Part shown: positions 24,397 to 32,941 of the stretch, in pieces
Numbering within the stretch: the first letter of the stretch is position 1
Layout: the number at the start of each line of letters is the position of its first letter
Assembly: GCF_026712205.1 (NCBI RefSeq)
Contig: NZ_JAPPUW010000033.1
Span: 1-43,223, forward strand
DNA length: 43,223 bases
Direction: 5' to 3'
Origin: Pelomonas aquatica
Lineage (GTDB): Bacteria > Pseudomonadota > Gammaproteobacteria > Burkholderiales > Burkholderiaceae_C
Translations under genes and position numbers: made by a program
The notes under the pieces: generated by a model
The model's database searches: none
Told to the model about the DNA's origin: nothing
What the model saw: the letters and a program-made list of their open reading frames with translations, nothing else

Positions 24397-26892
24397 TCAG
24401 CCTCCCTGCCCCAGGAGTGGTAGGACGCGGCCGGCGTGGTCCAGGGCCACGGCCTGCAGCTGTTGCGGCAAGGCGCCCGCCACCTCGACGCGCCGGGGCG
24501 CGCCGGGCACGAGGTCGATGAAGTTGTCGGCCAGGTCGGCGCCCTGCAGCCACAGGCCCTTGACCGGCTGGTCGCAGCCGATCAGCAGCGCCTGGCCGTC
24601 GCGCCGGATGTCGATGCGCGCGCCGCCCAGCCGGTAGAAGCGAAAGGGCTCGGTCCAGGCGCAGTCGCGCGCCAGCTCGCGGCCGTCGCCCGCCTCGAAG
24701 GCGCAGAGTTCGGCCGCGACGGGCTCGCTCCAGGCCGGCAGCGGCTGCGTCGTTTCGAGGCTGGCGCAGGCCGGCACGTCCAGCGCGAGGCGGGCGCCGG
24801 CGAGCTCGCGCCCGTCCATCGCGAACACGCGCAGCCGCAGGCTCAGGGCGCGGCCGGCCGCAGCGCCGTTCATGACGGCGAGCCGGGCCTGGCCAGCCTC
24901 CAGCCGCAGGGCCACGGCCAGCGGCGCCAGCGCGCGCCGCACCGTGTGCCAGGCGGGCTTGGCGGTGCCGGCCGAGTCGATCAGCGCCCAGCTCGTGGCC
25001 GGCCAGCAGTCGTTGAGCTGCCAGACCAGGGCGCCGCCCACGGCGCGTGCGCCGGGCGCCTGCCAGCGGCGGCGGAAGTCCTGGTAGGCCACGCGCATGG
25101 CCTCGGCCTGCACGAACTGCGTCGCATAGACATGGTCCGCCAGCGTGGACCCCACGCGCAGGTTGTCGGCCAGGTAGACGGCCAGGCGGCGGTGCCCGTC
25201 CGGCCCGGCCGCCGAGCCGGCCTTGTTGTGCCACTGCATTGTGCGGCTCTCGGGGAAGCGCTCGGCTTGCGGCAGCACCGATTCGAGCAGGGCCAGCGAC
25301 GGGTGCGACTGCATGCCGAACTCGCTGACGAAGCGCGCCTGCACGTCGCCATAGTTCTGGTAGGGCAGCATCTGCTGGTGCCAGACCTCCCAGCTGTGGC
25401 GGTCGCCGATGGTCGCGTCCGAGGACTTGACGCCGTCGCCGGGCGTGAACGGGCTGCCGGGCCAGTAGCCGCGGTCCGGGTCCAGCGCGGCGCAGACCTC
25501 GGGCAGCAGGCCTTCGTAGATCGCGCGCGCCTCGAAGCGCTCGGCCGGCACGCCGGGGCCGGCCAGGCCGACCGATTCGGCCAGCATGTAGTCCTCGTTG
25601 TTGCCGCACCAGAGCGCCAGGCAGGCGTGATGGCGCAGCCGCTTGACGGCCGCCTCGGCCTCGGCGCACACGCTGGCCAGGAACCCGGCATTGGCCGGAT
25701 AGAGGCCGCATGCGAACATGAAGTCCTGCCAGACCAGGATGCCGGCTTCGTCGCAGGCCTCGTAGAAGGCCTCGTGTTCGTAGATGCCGCCGCCCCAGAC
25801 GCGCAGCATGTTCATGTTGGCGGCGGCGGCCTGGGCCACGCGCTCGCGGTAGCGGGCCGGCGTGATGCGTTCGAGCAGGTTGTCGTCGGGAATCCAGTTC
25901 GCGCCGCCGGCAAACAGGGCCTGGCCATTGACCTCGAAATGGAAGCTGCGGCCGGCCTCGCCGTCGACCGCCTCCTGCACCAGGCGCAGCGTGCGCAGGC
26001 CGATGCGGCGGCGGCTCTCGGCCAGCACGCGGTCGCCGTCCAGCAGCCGCGCGACCAGCGTGTACAGCGGCTGCGCACCCAGGCCGCGCGGCCACCACAG
26101 CCGGGCATCGGCGACGGCGAGCGTCGCGCGCGCCACATCCGCCGCAGCCGCCGTAGCCGCGGCCACGCGATGGCCTTCGGGGTCCAGCAGCTCGAAGCTG
26201 CAGCGCTGGCCGGCGGCCGCCCCTTGCAGATCCGCCGCCACCTGCAGCGTCGCGCGCCGGCCGTCGATGCGGCTGCGGCACTGCAGCTCGTCGATGCGCG
26301 CCGACCAGCTGCACCGGCGCACCGCGCGCCAGGGGCCGCTGACGATCAGCTCGGGGCCCCAGTCCCAGCCGAAGTGGTACTGCGCCTTGCGGGCATGCAG
26401 GCGGGCGCTGTCGCCGTTCCACCGCGCGCGCTCGCCGTGCACGGCCTCCACGGCGCGGGCGCGCGCCAGCGCCGGCTCGAAGCACAGCAGCAGCTCGTTG
26501 CGGCCGGGCCTCAGCTGAGCGCGCACGTCAGCGCGGCGTGGCAGGAACATGTTGTCGCCGTCGAACAGGCGCGCGCCGTTGAGCCAGGCCGTGCAATAGG
26601 TGTCCAGCCCCTCGAAGACCAGTTCCTCCCGCGCCGCCAGCTCGCCCGCGTCGAAGCCCAGGCGCCAGGCCCAGCGGCGTTCGCCGACCCAGCCCACCTC
26701 GGCCTCGTTGCAGCCGACGAAGGGGTCGGGGATGCGCCCGGCGGCCAGCAGTGCGCCGTGAGCCGTGCCCGGCACGCCGGCCGGCAGCCAGGCCGCGTCG
26801 GGCAAGGCGGCCAGGGCCGGGCCGTCGATGCCCTCGGGCGCCTCGGCCAGTTGCCAGCCGTCGTGCAGGTCAATCAATCGTTCAGGAGTCAC
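24397..26892 (-). CDS. GH2 beta-mannosidase
   Basis: The protein has 831 residues and no signal peptide, so it is cytoplasmic. The N-terminal sugar-binding domain opens with LHDGWQLAEAPEG and WLPAGVPGTAH. The segments AQYHFGWDWGPE and DEAGILVWQDFMFACGLYP are typical of GH2 mannosidases rather than galactosidases. The acid/base Glu is in LWCGNNEDYML and the nucleophile Glu in RFVSEFGMQSHPS. It would remove mannose from the non-reducing ends of imported manno-oligosaccharides. It is divergent from the esterase-isomerase-GH5 operon, and the shared 195-bp gap holds two operator-like sites. Confidence 0.93.
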   Translation of the reverse strand: MTPERLIDLHDGWQLAEAPEGIDGPALAALPDAAWLPAGVPGTAHGALLAAGRIPDPFVGCNEAEVGWVGERRWAWRLGFDAGELAAREELVFEGLDTYCTAWLNGARLFDGDNMFLPRRADVRAQLRPGRNELLLCFEPALARARAVEAVHGERARWNGDSARLHARKAQYHFGWDWGPELIVSGPWRAVRRCSWSARIDELQCRSRIDGRRATLQVAADLQGAAAGQRCSFELLDPEGHRVAAATAAAADVARATLAVADARLWWPRGLGAQPLYTLVARLLDGDRVLAESRRRIGLRTLRLVQEAVDGEAGRSFHFEVNGQALFAGGANWIPDDNLLERITPARYRERVAQAAAANMNMLRVWGGGIYEHEAFYEACDEAGILVWQDFMFACGLYPANAGFLASVCAEAEAAVKRLRHHACLALWCGNNEDYMLAESVGLAGPGVPAERFEARAIYEGLLPEVCAALDPDRGYWPGSPFTPGDGVKSSDATIGDRHSWEVWHQQMLPYQNYGDVQARFVSEFGMQSHPSLALLESVLPQAERFPESRTMQWHNKAGSAAGPDGHRRLAVYLADNLRVGSTLADHVYATQFVQAEAMRVAYQDFRRRWQAPGARAVGGALVWQLNDCWPATSWALIDSAGTAKPAWHTVRRALAPLAVALRLEAGQARLAVMNGAAAGRALSLRLRVFAMDGRELAGARLALDVPACASLETTQPLPAWSEPVAAELCAFEAGDGRELARDCAWTEPFRFYRLGGARIDIRRDGQALLIGCDQPVKGLWLQGADLADNFIDLVPGAPRRVEVAGALPQQLQAVALDHAGRVLPLLGQGG

Positions 26893-26896
26893 GTCG

Positions 26897-26909
26897 CGTT
26901 CACTAAACT
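26897..26909. promoter_or_regulatory. LacI-family operator before the mannosidase gene
   Basis: CGTTCACTAAACT matches the kinase operator TGTTCACTAAACA at 11 of 13 positions and lies 5 bp before the mannosidase start. It abuts a perfect 12-bp palindrome TAAACATGTTTA at 26909-26920 made of the same half-sites in the opposite order, so two repressor dimers could sit side by side. Confidence 0.6.
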
Positions 26910-27029
26910 AAACATGTTTATGTTGCGCATTTTGTTTCGCCGGATTTTTAGCTGCACTCGGGGATAGTCCCAATGTTGTCCGACGGGCTTGCGCTTTTCG
27001 CCGCATCGGCTAGAGAACATAATCACATA

Positions 27030-27042
27030 AGTTTAGTAAACA
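27030..27042. promoter_or_regulatory. LacI-family operator before the esterase operon
   Basis: AGTTTAGTAAACA contains the perfect core GTTTA-G-TAAAC. It lies 46 bp before the esterase ATG and would control the esterase-isomerase-GH5 operon. Confidence 0.65.
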
Positions 27043-27087
27043 TTTTGTCGCCGGAACCCGCCGAGGCCGGCGCCGCCCCAGGTTCAT

Positions 27088-29247
27088 ATGAACAAGCACG
27101 GCTTGAAAGGATTCGCGTTGGCCCTGTCGTCGATGCTGCCGGCCGCAAGCCAGGCGGACGCCCGGCTGCAGGCCGTCATGCAGAGGCTGGAGGCCGGCGA
27201 GGCCGTCACGCTGGCCACCATCGGCGGCTCGATCACGACGGGCCATGCCGCCCAGCCGCCGCGCGAGCGCGGCTGGGCGGCGCTGCTGGCCAAGTCCCTC
27301 GGCCCCAGGGTCAGGCTCGTGAACGCCGGCGTCGGCGGCACGGACTCGGCGGCCGGCGTGCAGCGGCTGCAGGCCCAGGTGCTGGACAAGTCGCCGGACC
27401 TCGTCGTCGTCGAGTTCGACGTCAACGATCAGTGGCTGGACCCGGCCGTGCGCGGCGGCAGCTTCGAGGCCATCCTGCGCCGCCTGCTGACGGCGCGGAA
27501 GCCGCCGGCCGTCGTCGTGCTCGGCCTCACGCAGCAGGGCGGCCAGCCGCGCGACGCGACCGAGCTGCAGCTGCGCCTGGCCGCCCACTACGGCCTGACG
27601 GCGCTGGACTTCAGCCGCTGGATGCAGGCCCGCGTGGAGGCCGGCGAGGACCGCTGGGCCGCGCTCTACGACGAGCCCGTGCACCCCAATGCCACCGGCC
27701 ACCAGCGCATCGCGCTGGCCCTGGCCGAGCTGCTGCGCGCCGCCGCGCGCGGCCCGATCAAAGCCGTGCCCGCCCTGCCCCCGCCCCTCTACGGCCAGGC
27801 CCACGAGTTCACGCGCATGCTGGCCGGCGACGCGCTCCAGCCCTACCGGCGGCAGGGCTTCGCGCGCGGCGGCGAGGTACACCCGGAGTGGCCCGGCCAG
27901 CAGCACGGCTGGGTCACGCGGGCCGACGACGCCGAGGCGCATTTCCTTGCCTGGGGCAGCGAGATCGCCGTCTTCCATGCCGAGAGCGAGCACTACCGCA
28001 ATCTCGAGGCCCGCGTGGACGACGGCCCCTGGGTCACGCTGCGCGGCCAGGTGCCCGAGCGCAAGGGCTATCTCGGCTGGCACTACGGCGTCGTCGGCCG
28101 CGACCTGGAGCCCACGGCGCATCTGCTGCACGTCCGCGTCAGGCGAGACGAATGGGCCGGCAGCGGCCGCCGGGCCAGCCTGCTGGCGGTGATGTCCGCC
28201 GGCATCTACCCGCCGGCCCTGCGCCGCAGCGACTTCCTGCCCGAAGCCCTGCCCGGCGGGCCGGTGGCGGCCGACGCCCCGCAGCTACGCTGGGTCGGCC
28301 GCATAGCCAACGTGCCCGACGGCCGGCTGCTGGCCTGGAGCGGCAGTGAACTGCGCGCGCGCTTCACCGGCACGCAGCTGGGCCTGGGCTTCGCGTCCAC
28401 GCACTGGGGCAGCAGCCATTTCACGGTCGAGATCGACGGCGTCCGCCACTGGCTGGCCGTGCCGGGCAATGCCGCGTCCGACTGGCGGCTGCGCGAGCCG
28501 CTGCCGCCCGGCGAGCACAGCCTGCGCCTGATCAAGCGCACCGAGGGCGCGATGGCCGAGGCCGTCTTCACCGGCCTGCGCCTGGGCGAAGGAGGCCGGC
28601 TGCTGGCCCCGCCGCCGGCCCGCCCGCTGAGGCTGGTCTTCTATGGTGACTCCATCACCGCGGGCGCCTGCAACGCCGACCTCGGCGACGACCAGTACGA
28701 CGACCTCTATTTCCACGACGGCACGCGTGCCTACGGCGCCCTGACGGCCGAGCGGCTGGGCGCGGACTATGTCGGCATCGCCGTCAGCGGCATCGGCATC
28801 ACGGCGACCTGGCACGAGCTGCTGATGCCCCAGGTCTGGAACCGCGAGGCCCCGCGGCTGGACGCACCCGTCGCGCCGCCCGACCCGCGCTCGCCCGACG
28901 TCGTGCTGCTCAACCTCGGCCAGAACGACCATGGCTTCCCGGCCTCCAAGGGCCGGCCCATCGCGGCGGACTTCGGCGCTCGCTATCTCGCCTTCGTGCG
29001 CCAGTTGCGTGGCCGCTACCCCGATGCCAGGCTCCTGCTGCTGGCCGGCGGCATGACGGCCTGGAAGGACGAGCCCGCCATCCCGCGCGCGCTGGAGCAG
29101 GCCGCCGCCACCTTGCGCGCCGAGGGCGACGCCAAGGTCTGGACCCACACCTTCCAGGCCTTTGCCTGGGCCCACCCCCGCATCGACGTCCACGCCCGGA
29201 TGGCCGACGAGCTGACCCGCTTCCTGAACCAGGAGGTCTTGAAATGA
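27088..29247 (+). CDS. Exported double SGNH esterase with CE2-like C-terminal module
   Basis: The protein has 719 residues with a probable signal peptide ending near SQA/DARLQ. Residues about 40-225 form one SGNH hydrolase: Ser in TIGGSITTGH, Asn in DVNDQW, His in PVHPNATGHQ. Residues about 390-500 form a beta-rich binding domain (HWGSSHFTVEIDG). Residues about 515-719 form a second SGNH domain: Ser in FYGDSITAGAC, Asn in NLGQNDHGFP, His in AHPRIDVHARM. The last two parts have the layout of CE2 acetyl esterases. It probably removes acetyl groups from mannan or glucomannan outside the cytoplasm. Its stop overlaps the isomerase start (ATGA), so it is translationally coupled. Confidence 0.85.
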   Translation: MNKHGLKGFALALSSMLPAASQADARLQAVMQRLEAGEAVTLATIGGSITTGHAAQPPRERGWAALLAKSLGPRVRLVNAGVGGTDSAAGVQRLQAQVLDKSPDLVVVEFDVNDQWLDPAVRGGSFEAILRRLLTARKPPAVVVLGLTQQGGQPRDATELQLRLAAHYGLTALDFSRWMQARVEAGEDRWAALYDEPVHPNATGHQRIALALAELLRAAARGPIKAVPALPPPLYGQAHEFTRMLAGDALQPYRRQGFARGGEVHPEWPGQQHGWVTRADDAEAHFLAWGSEIAVFHAESEHYRNLEARVDDGPWVTLRGQVPERKGYLGWHYGVVGRDLEPTAHLLHVRVRRDEWAGSGRRASLLAVMSAGIYPPALRRSDFLPEALPGGPVAADAPQLRWVGRIANVPDGRLLAWSGSELRARFTGTQLGLGFASTHWGSSHFTVEIDGVRHWLAVPGNAASDWRLREPLPPGEHSLRLIKRTEGAMAEAVFTGLRLGEGGRLLAPPPARPLRLVFYGDSITAGACNADLGDDQYDDLYFHDGTRAYGALTAERLGADYVGIAVSGIGITATWHELLMPQVWNREAPRLDAPVAPPDPRSPDVVLLNLGQNDHGFPASKGRPIAADFGARYLAFVRQLRGRYPDARLLLLAGGMTAWKDEPAIPRALEQAAATLRAEGDAKVWTHTFQAFAWAHPRIDVHARMADELTRFLNQEVLK

Positions 29248-30461
29248 ATCTTCCCGACATGCGCAAGCCCGAGGCGCTGTGGGCCCATATGCGCCGCACG
29301 CTGGCCTTCTATGCGCCGCGTGCGATGGACGAAACCGGCGGCTGCTTCCACTTCTTCAAGGACGACGGCAGCGTCTACGACCGCCGCAGCCGCCATCTCG
29401 TCAGCAGCACGCGCTTCGTCTTCAACCACGCGCTGGCGTGGCGCTGGTTCGGTGGATCGGCCAAGGACGTGGCGCATGCGCTGGCCTTCGTGAACCAGGC
29501 CCACGCCCAGCCCCGGGGCGGCTACGCCTGGACGCTGGACTGGAGTGAGGGTCGCGCCACCGTCACCGACGGCGGCAACCACTGCTACGGCCTGTCCTTC
29601 GTGCTGCTGGCGAACTCGCATGCCGCGCAGGCCGGCGTGCCGGGCGCGCGGGAGGGCATCGCGGCCACCTTCGCGCTGATGGAGCAGCGCTTCTGGGAGC
29701 CCGCCCACGGCCTCTATGCCGACGAGGCCACGCCCGACTGGCAGCTGGGCGCCTACCGCGGCCAGAACGCCAATATGCATGCCTGCGAGGCCCTGCTGGC
29801 CGCCCATGCCGCCAGCGGCGAGGCCCGCTACCTCGACCGTGCGCTGCTGCTGGCCACCTCCGTCGCGCAACGCCAGGCGGCCCTGGCCGGCGGCCTCGTC
29901 TGGGAGCACTACAAGACCGACTGGACGCCCGACTGGGACTACAACCGCCACGACAAGACCAACATCTTCCGGCCCTGGGGTTTCCAGACCGGCCACCTGA
30001 CCGAGTGGGCCAAGTTATTGCTGATGCTGGAGCGGCGCCTGGGTGACGCGGCGCCCGGCTGGCTGCTGCCGACGGCGCGCCATTTCTTCGACGCCGCGAT
30101 GAAGCACGGCTGGGACGAAAAGCATGGCGGCCTCGTCTACGGCTTCGCACCCGGCGGCGACGTCTGCGACGCCGACAAATATTTCTGGGTCCAGGCCGAG
30201 AGCCTTGCCGCCGCCGCCTGGCTGGCGGTGCACAGCGGCGACGACGGCTACTGGCAGTGGTACGACCGGATCTGGGCCTATGCCTGGCAGCACTTCGTCG
30301 ACCACGAGCACGGCGCCTGGTACCGCATCCTCGCGCCCGATAACGGCAAGGTGACCGACGAGAAAAGCCCCGCCGGCAAGACCGACTACCACACGCTGGG
30401 CGCCTGCCAGGACGTGCTCGCCGCGCTCGGCGTGCAGCCGCCCGCCAAGGACATCACATGA
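29244..30461 (+). CDS. AGE-family mannose isomerase (YihS-like)
   Basis: The protein has 405 residues, no signal peptide, and the (alpha/alpha)6-barrel pattern of the N-acylglucosamine 2-epimerase superfamily. Likely catalytic histidines are in RGQNANMHACEALLAA, GFQTGHLTEWAKLLLM and KTDYHTLGACQ, which fits aldose-ketose isomerases such as YihS/mannose isomerase better than cellobiose 2-epimerase. It would convert mannose to fructose in the cytoplasm, feeding the fructokinase at 17182. It overlaps the esterase by ATGA at its start and the GH5 gene by ATGA at its end. Cellobiose or mannobiose 2-epimerase activity remains possible. Confidence 0.87.
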   Translation: MNLPDMRKPEALWAHMRRTLAFYAPRAMDETGGCFHFFKDDGSVYDRRSRHLVSSTRFVFNHALAWRWFGGSAKDVAHALAFVNQAHAQPRGGYAWTLDWSEGRATVTDGGNHCYGLSFVLLANSHAAQAGVPGAREGIAATFALMEQRFWEPAHGLYADEATPDWQLGAYRGQNANMHACEALLAAHAASGEARYLDRALLLATSVAQRQAALAGGLVWEHYKTDWTPDWDYNRHDKTNIFRPWGFQTGHLTEWAKLLLMLERRLGDAAPGWLLPTARHFFDAAMKHGWDEKHGGLVYGFAPGGDVCDADKYFWVQAESLAAAAWLAVHSGDDGYWQWYDRIWAYAWQHFVDHEHGAWYRILAPDNGKVTDEKSPAGKTDYHTLGACQDVLAALGVQPPAKDIT

Positions 30462-31459
30462 TCCGCCGCCTCCTCTGCGCCGCGCTGCTCGCGGCAGCCA
30501 CGGCCCAAGCCGCCCCGCTGGAATGGCGCGGCATCAGCCTGTCCGGCGCCGAATGGGGCGAGAAGCTGCCCTTCCCCGGCACCCACGGCAAGGACTTCGT
30601 CTACCCCGGTGTCGCCAGCACGGCCTACTACCAGGCCAGCGGCATGAACCTGATGCGCATCGCCTTCCGCTGGGAGCGCCTGCAGCCGGTGCTCGGCGGC
30701 GAGCTCGATGCCGCCGAGCTGGCCCGCCTGCGCGAATTCGTCGACGGCACGACCGCGCGCGGCCTGCAGGTGCTGCTGGACCCGCACAACTACGCGGCCT
30801 ACAAGGAGGTGCGCGTCGGCACGGCCGAGCTGCCCATCGCCGCGTTCGCGGACTTCTGGCGCCGCCTGGCCCTGCAGTTCAAGGGCAACCCGCGCGTGCA
30901 GTTCGGCCTCGTCAACGAGCCGCACGGCCTGCCCACCGAGACCTGGGCCGCCGCGGCCCAGGCCGCCATCGACGCCATTCGCGCCACCGGCGCCACCAAT
31001 CTCGTCACCGTGCCCGGCAACGGCTACACCGGCGCCTGGAGCTGGTTCGAATCGACCTGGTACGGCAGCGCCAACGCCGAGGTCATGGACCGCGTGCACG
31101 ACCCGCTGAACCGCATGCTGTTCGAGGTGCACCAGTATTTCGACAAGGACGGCTCCGGCACCCAGCCCGACTGCGTGAGCCCCGAGATCGGCGCCGAGCG
31201 CCTGCGCCGCTTCACCGCCTGGCTGCGCCAGCACAAGCGCCGCGCGCTGCTGGGCGAGATCGGCGGTGGCCCCAACGCCGTCTGCGAGCAGGCCGTGCGC
31301 GGCGCGCTGCAGCATCTGCAGGCCAATGCCGACGTCTGGGCCGGCTGGCTGTGGTGGGCCGGCGGCCCGCGCTGGGGCGACTACTTCCTGTCGCTGGAGC
31401 CCGATGCCGATGGCCGGGACAAGCCGCAGATGCGCTGGCTGGCGCCCTTCCTCCGCTAG
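30458..31459 (+). CDS. Exported GH5 (GH5_5-like) endo-beta-1,4-glucanase
   Basis: The protein has 333 residues with a signal peptide MIRRLLCAALLAAATAQA. The catalytic domain resembles subfamily 5 cellulases of the Trichoderma Cel5A type (recalled): GISLSGAEWG, VLLDPHNYAAYKE, the acid/base Glu in GLVNEPHGLPTETWAA, FEVHQYFDKDGSGT and the nucleophile Glu in ALLGEIGGGPN. No binding module is attached. It would cut beta-1,4-glucan or glucomannan chains in the periplasm or outside the cell. It is the last gene of the esterase-isomerase operon and starts by ATGA overlap. Mannanase activity cannot be excluded. Confidence 0.9.
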   Translation: MIRRLLCAALLAAATAQAAPLEWRGISLSGAEWGEKLPFPGTHGKDFVYPGVASTAYYQASGMNLMRIAFRWERLQPVLGGELDAAELARLREFVDGTTARGLQVLLDPHNYAAYKEVRVGTAELPIAAFADFWRRLALQFKGNPRVQFGLVNEPHGLPTETWAAAAQAAIDAIRATGATNLVTVPGNGYTGAWSWFESTWYGSANAEVMDRVHDPLNRMLFEVHQYFDKDGSGTQPDCVSPEIGAERLRRFTAWLRQHKRRALLGEIGGGPNAVCEQAVRGALQHLQANADVWAGWLWWAGGPRWGDYFLSLEPDADGRDKPQMRWLAPFLR

Positions 31460-31495
31460 AAGTCCCGGGATGCCGGAGGCGATGGGGCCCGGGCT

Positions 31496-31520
31496 ATCCT
31501 TGCCTGGCCTGAGCAAGGAT
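31496..31520 (+). promoter_or_regulatory. Hairpin covering the Shine-Dalgarno of the oxidoreductase gene
   Basis: ATCCTTGC (31496-31503) pairs perfectly with GCAAGGAT (31513-31520) over a 9-base loop. The right arm contains AAGGAT, the apparent ribosome-binding site six bases before the ATG at 31527. The stem would hide the site in mRNA read through from GH5, or could serve as the terminator of the GH5 operon. Confidence 0.4.
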
Positions 31521-31526
31521 CGCCTC

Positions 31527-32936
31527 ATGACCTCCCTCTCCTGCGACGTGGCCATCATCGGCGCCGGCACCGCCGGCATGGCGGCCTACCGAGCCGCGCG
31601 CGTGCACACCGAGCGCGTGCTGCTCATCGAGGCGACCCACTACGGCACGACCTGCGCGCGCGTCGGCTGCATGCCGAGCAAGCTGCTGATCGCCGCGGCC
31701 GACGCGGCCCAGGCCGTGCGCGAGGCCCACCGCTTCGGCGTGCAGGCCGAGGCGCCGCGCGTCGACGGCCGCGCCGTCATGCAGCGCGTGCGCAGCGAGC
31801 GCGACCGCTTCGTCGGCTTCGTGCTCGACACCGTGCGCGGCTGGCCCGAGGCCACGCGGCTGTTCGGCCGGGCGCGCTTCACGGGACCGAACACGCTGGA
31901 CGTGGCCGGCCAGCGCGTCGAAGCCAAGTCCTTCGTCATCGCCACCGGTTCGCACACGCGCATCCCGGCCGGCTGGCGCGAACGGCTCGGTGCCAAGCTG
32001 CTCATCAACGAAGACGTGTTCGACTGGCAGGACCTGCCGCGCTCGCTGGCCGTCTACGGCGCCGGCGTCATCGGCCTGGAGCTGGCACTGGCCCTGCGCC
32101 GCCTGGGCGTGCGCGTGCGCCTGTTCGCGCGCAGCGAGCGCGTCGGCCCGCTGACCGACCCCGAGCTGCAGGCGCTGGCCCGCCGGCTCTTTGCCGACGA
32201 GCTGCCGCTGACCCTGAACGCGGGCGTGCCCGACCCCGTGCTGGACGGCGACCAGGTCCGCATCGGCGACGAGCGCTTCGACGCCATGCTCTGCGCCGCC
32301 GGCCGCGAGCCCAATCTCGACGGCCTCGGCCTGCAGGCGCTGGGCCTGGGCAAGCCGCAGCTGGATCGCCACACCGGCCAGTGGGGCGACAGCCATGTCT
32401 TCATCGCCGGCGACGTGACCGACGACCGCCCGCTGCTGCACGAGGCCGCCGACGCCGGCCGCATCGCGGGCGACAACGCGGCGCGCTGGCCCCGCGTGCA
32501 CCGGCGCCCGCGCCGCGCGCCGCTGGCCGTCGTCTTCAGCGACCCGCAGATCGCGCTGGCCGGTGCCAGCCATGCCGAGCTGACCGCCGCGGGCCGCGCC
32601 TTCGACACCGGCCGCGTCAGCTTCGCCGACCAGGGCCGCAGCCGCGTGATGCTCGTCAACCGCGGCGGCCTGCACGTCTATGCCGAGCGCGGCACGGGCC
32701 GGCTGCTGGGCGCCGAGATGATCGGCCCGGCCGCCGAGCACCTCGGACACCTGCTGGCCTGGAGCGTGCAGCGCGGCGACACGGTGCAGCAGATGCTGGA
32801 CAGCCCCTTCTACCACCCGGTCGTCGAGGAAGGCCTGCGCACCGCGCTGCGCCAGCTGCAGAGCGACCTGCACCTGCCCCCGCCGCCCATCGAGACCTGC
32901 CTGGACTGCGACACCTCGGCCGAAGCCGGCGCCTGA
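31527..32936 (+). CDS. Pyridine nucleotide-disulphide oxidoreductase (dihydrolipoyl dehydrogenase-like)
   Basis: The protein has 469 residues, typical for the E3/MerA/glutathione reductase family. It has the FAD motif (DVAIIGAGTAGMAAYRAA), the redox-active CxxxxC (GTTCARVGCMPSKLL), the NAD(P) motif (AVYGAGVIGLELALALRRLG), the second FAD motif (HVFIAGDVTDDRPLL) and the C-terminal HPxxEE (FYHPVVEEGLR). Catalytic parts are complete. No 2-oxoacid dehydrogenase partners are nearby, so this is probably an accessory disulphide reductase and its substrate is open. It converges with the efflux operon, with only 5 bp between the stops. Confidence 0.9.
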   Translation: MTSLSCDVAIIGAGTAGMAAYRAARVHTERVLLIEATHYGTTCARVGCMPSKLLIAAADAAQAVREAHRFGVQAEAPRVDGRAVMQRVRSERDRFVGFVLDTVRGWPEATRLFGRARFTGPNTLDVAGQRVEAKSFVIATGSHTRIPAGWRERLGAKLLINEDVFDWQDLPRSLAVYGAGVIGLELALALRRLGVRVRLFARSERVGPLTDPELQALARRLFADELPLTLNAGVPDPVLDGDQVRIGDERFDAMLCAAGREPNLDGLGLQALGLGKPQLDRHTGQWGDSHVFIAGDVTDDRPLLHEAADAGRIAGDNAARWPRVHRRPRRAPLAVVFSDPQIALAGASHAELTAAGRAFDTGRVSFADQGRSRVMLVNRGGLHVYAERGTGRLLGAEMIGPAAEHLGHLLAWSVQRGDTVQQMLDSPFYHPVVEEGLRTALRQLQSDLHLPPPPIETCLDCDTSAEAGA

Positions 32937-32941
32937 GCCTG

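Noticed and set aside
26969-27087. Extra small gene in the gap between mannosidase and esterase genes
   Set aside because: The open frame beginning at 26973 is out of frame with the esterase and antisense or shadow to it beyond the gap; no ribosome-binding site or domain is seen.
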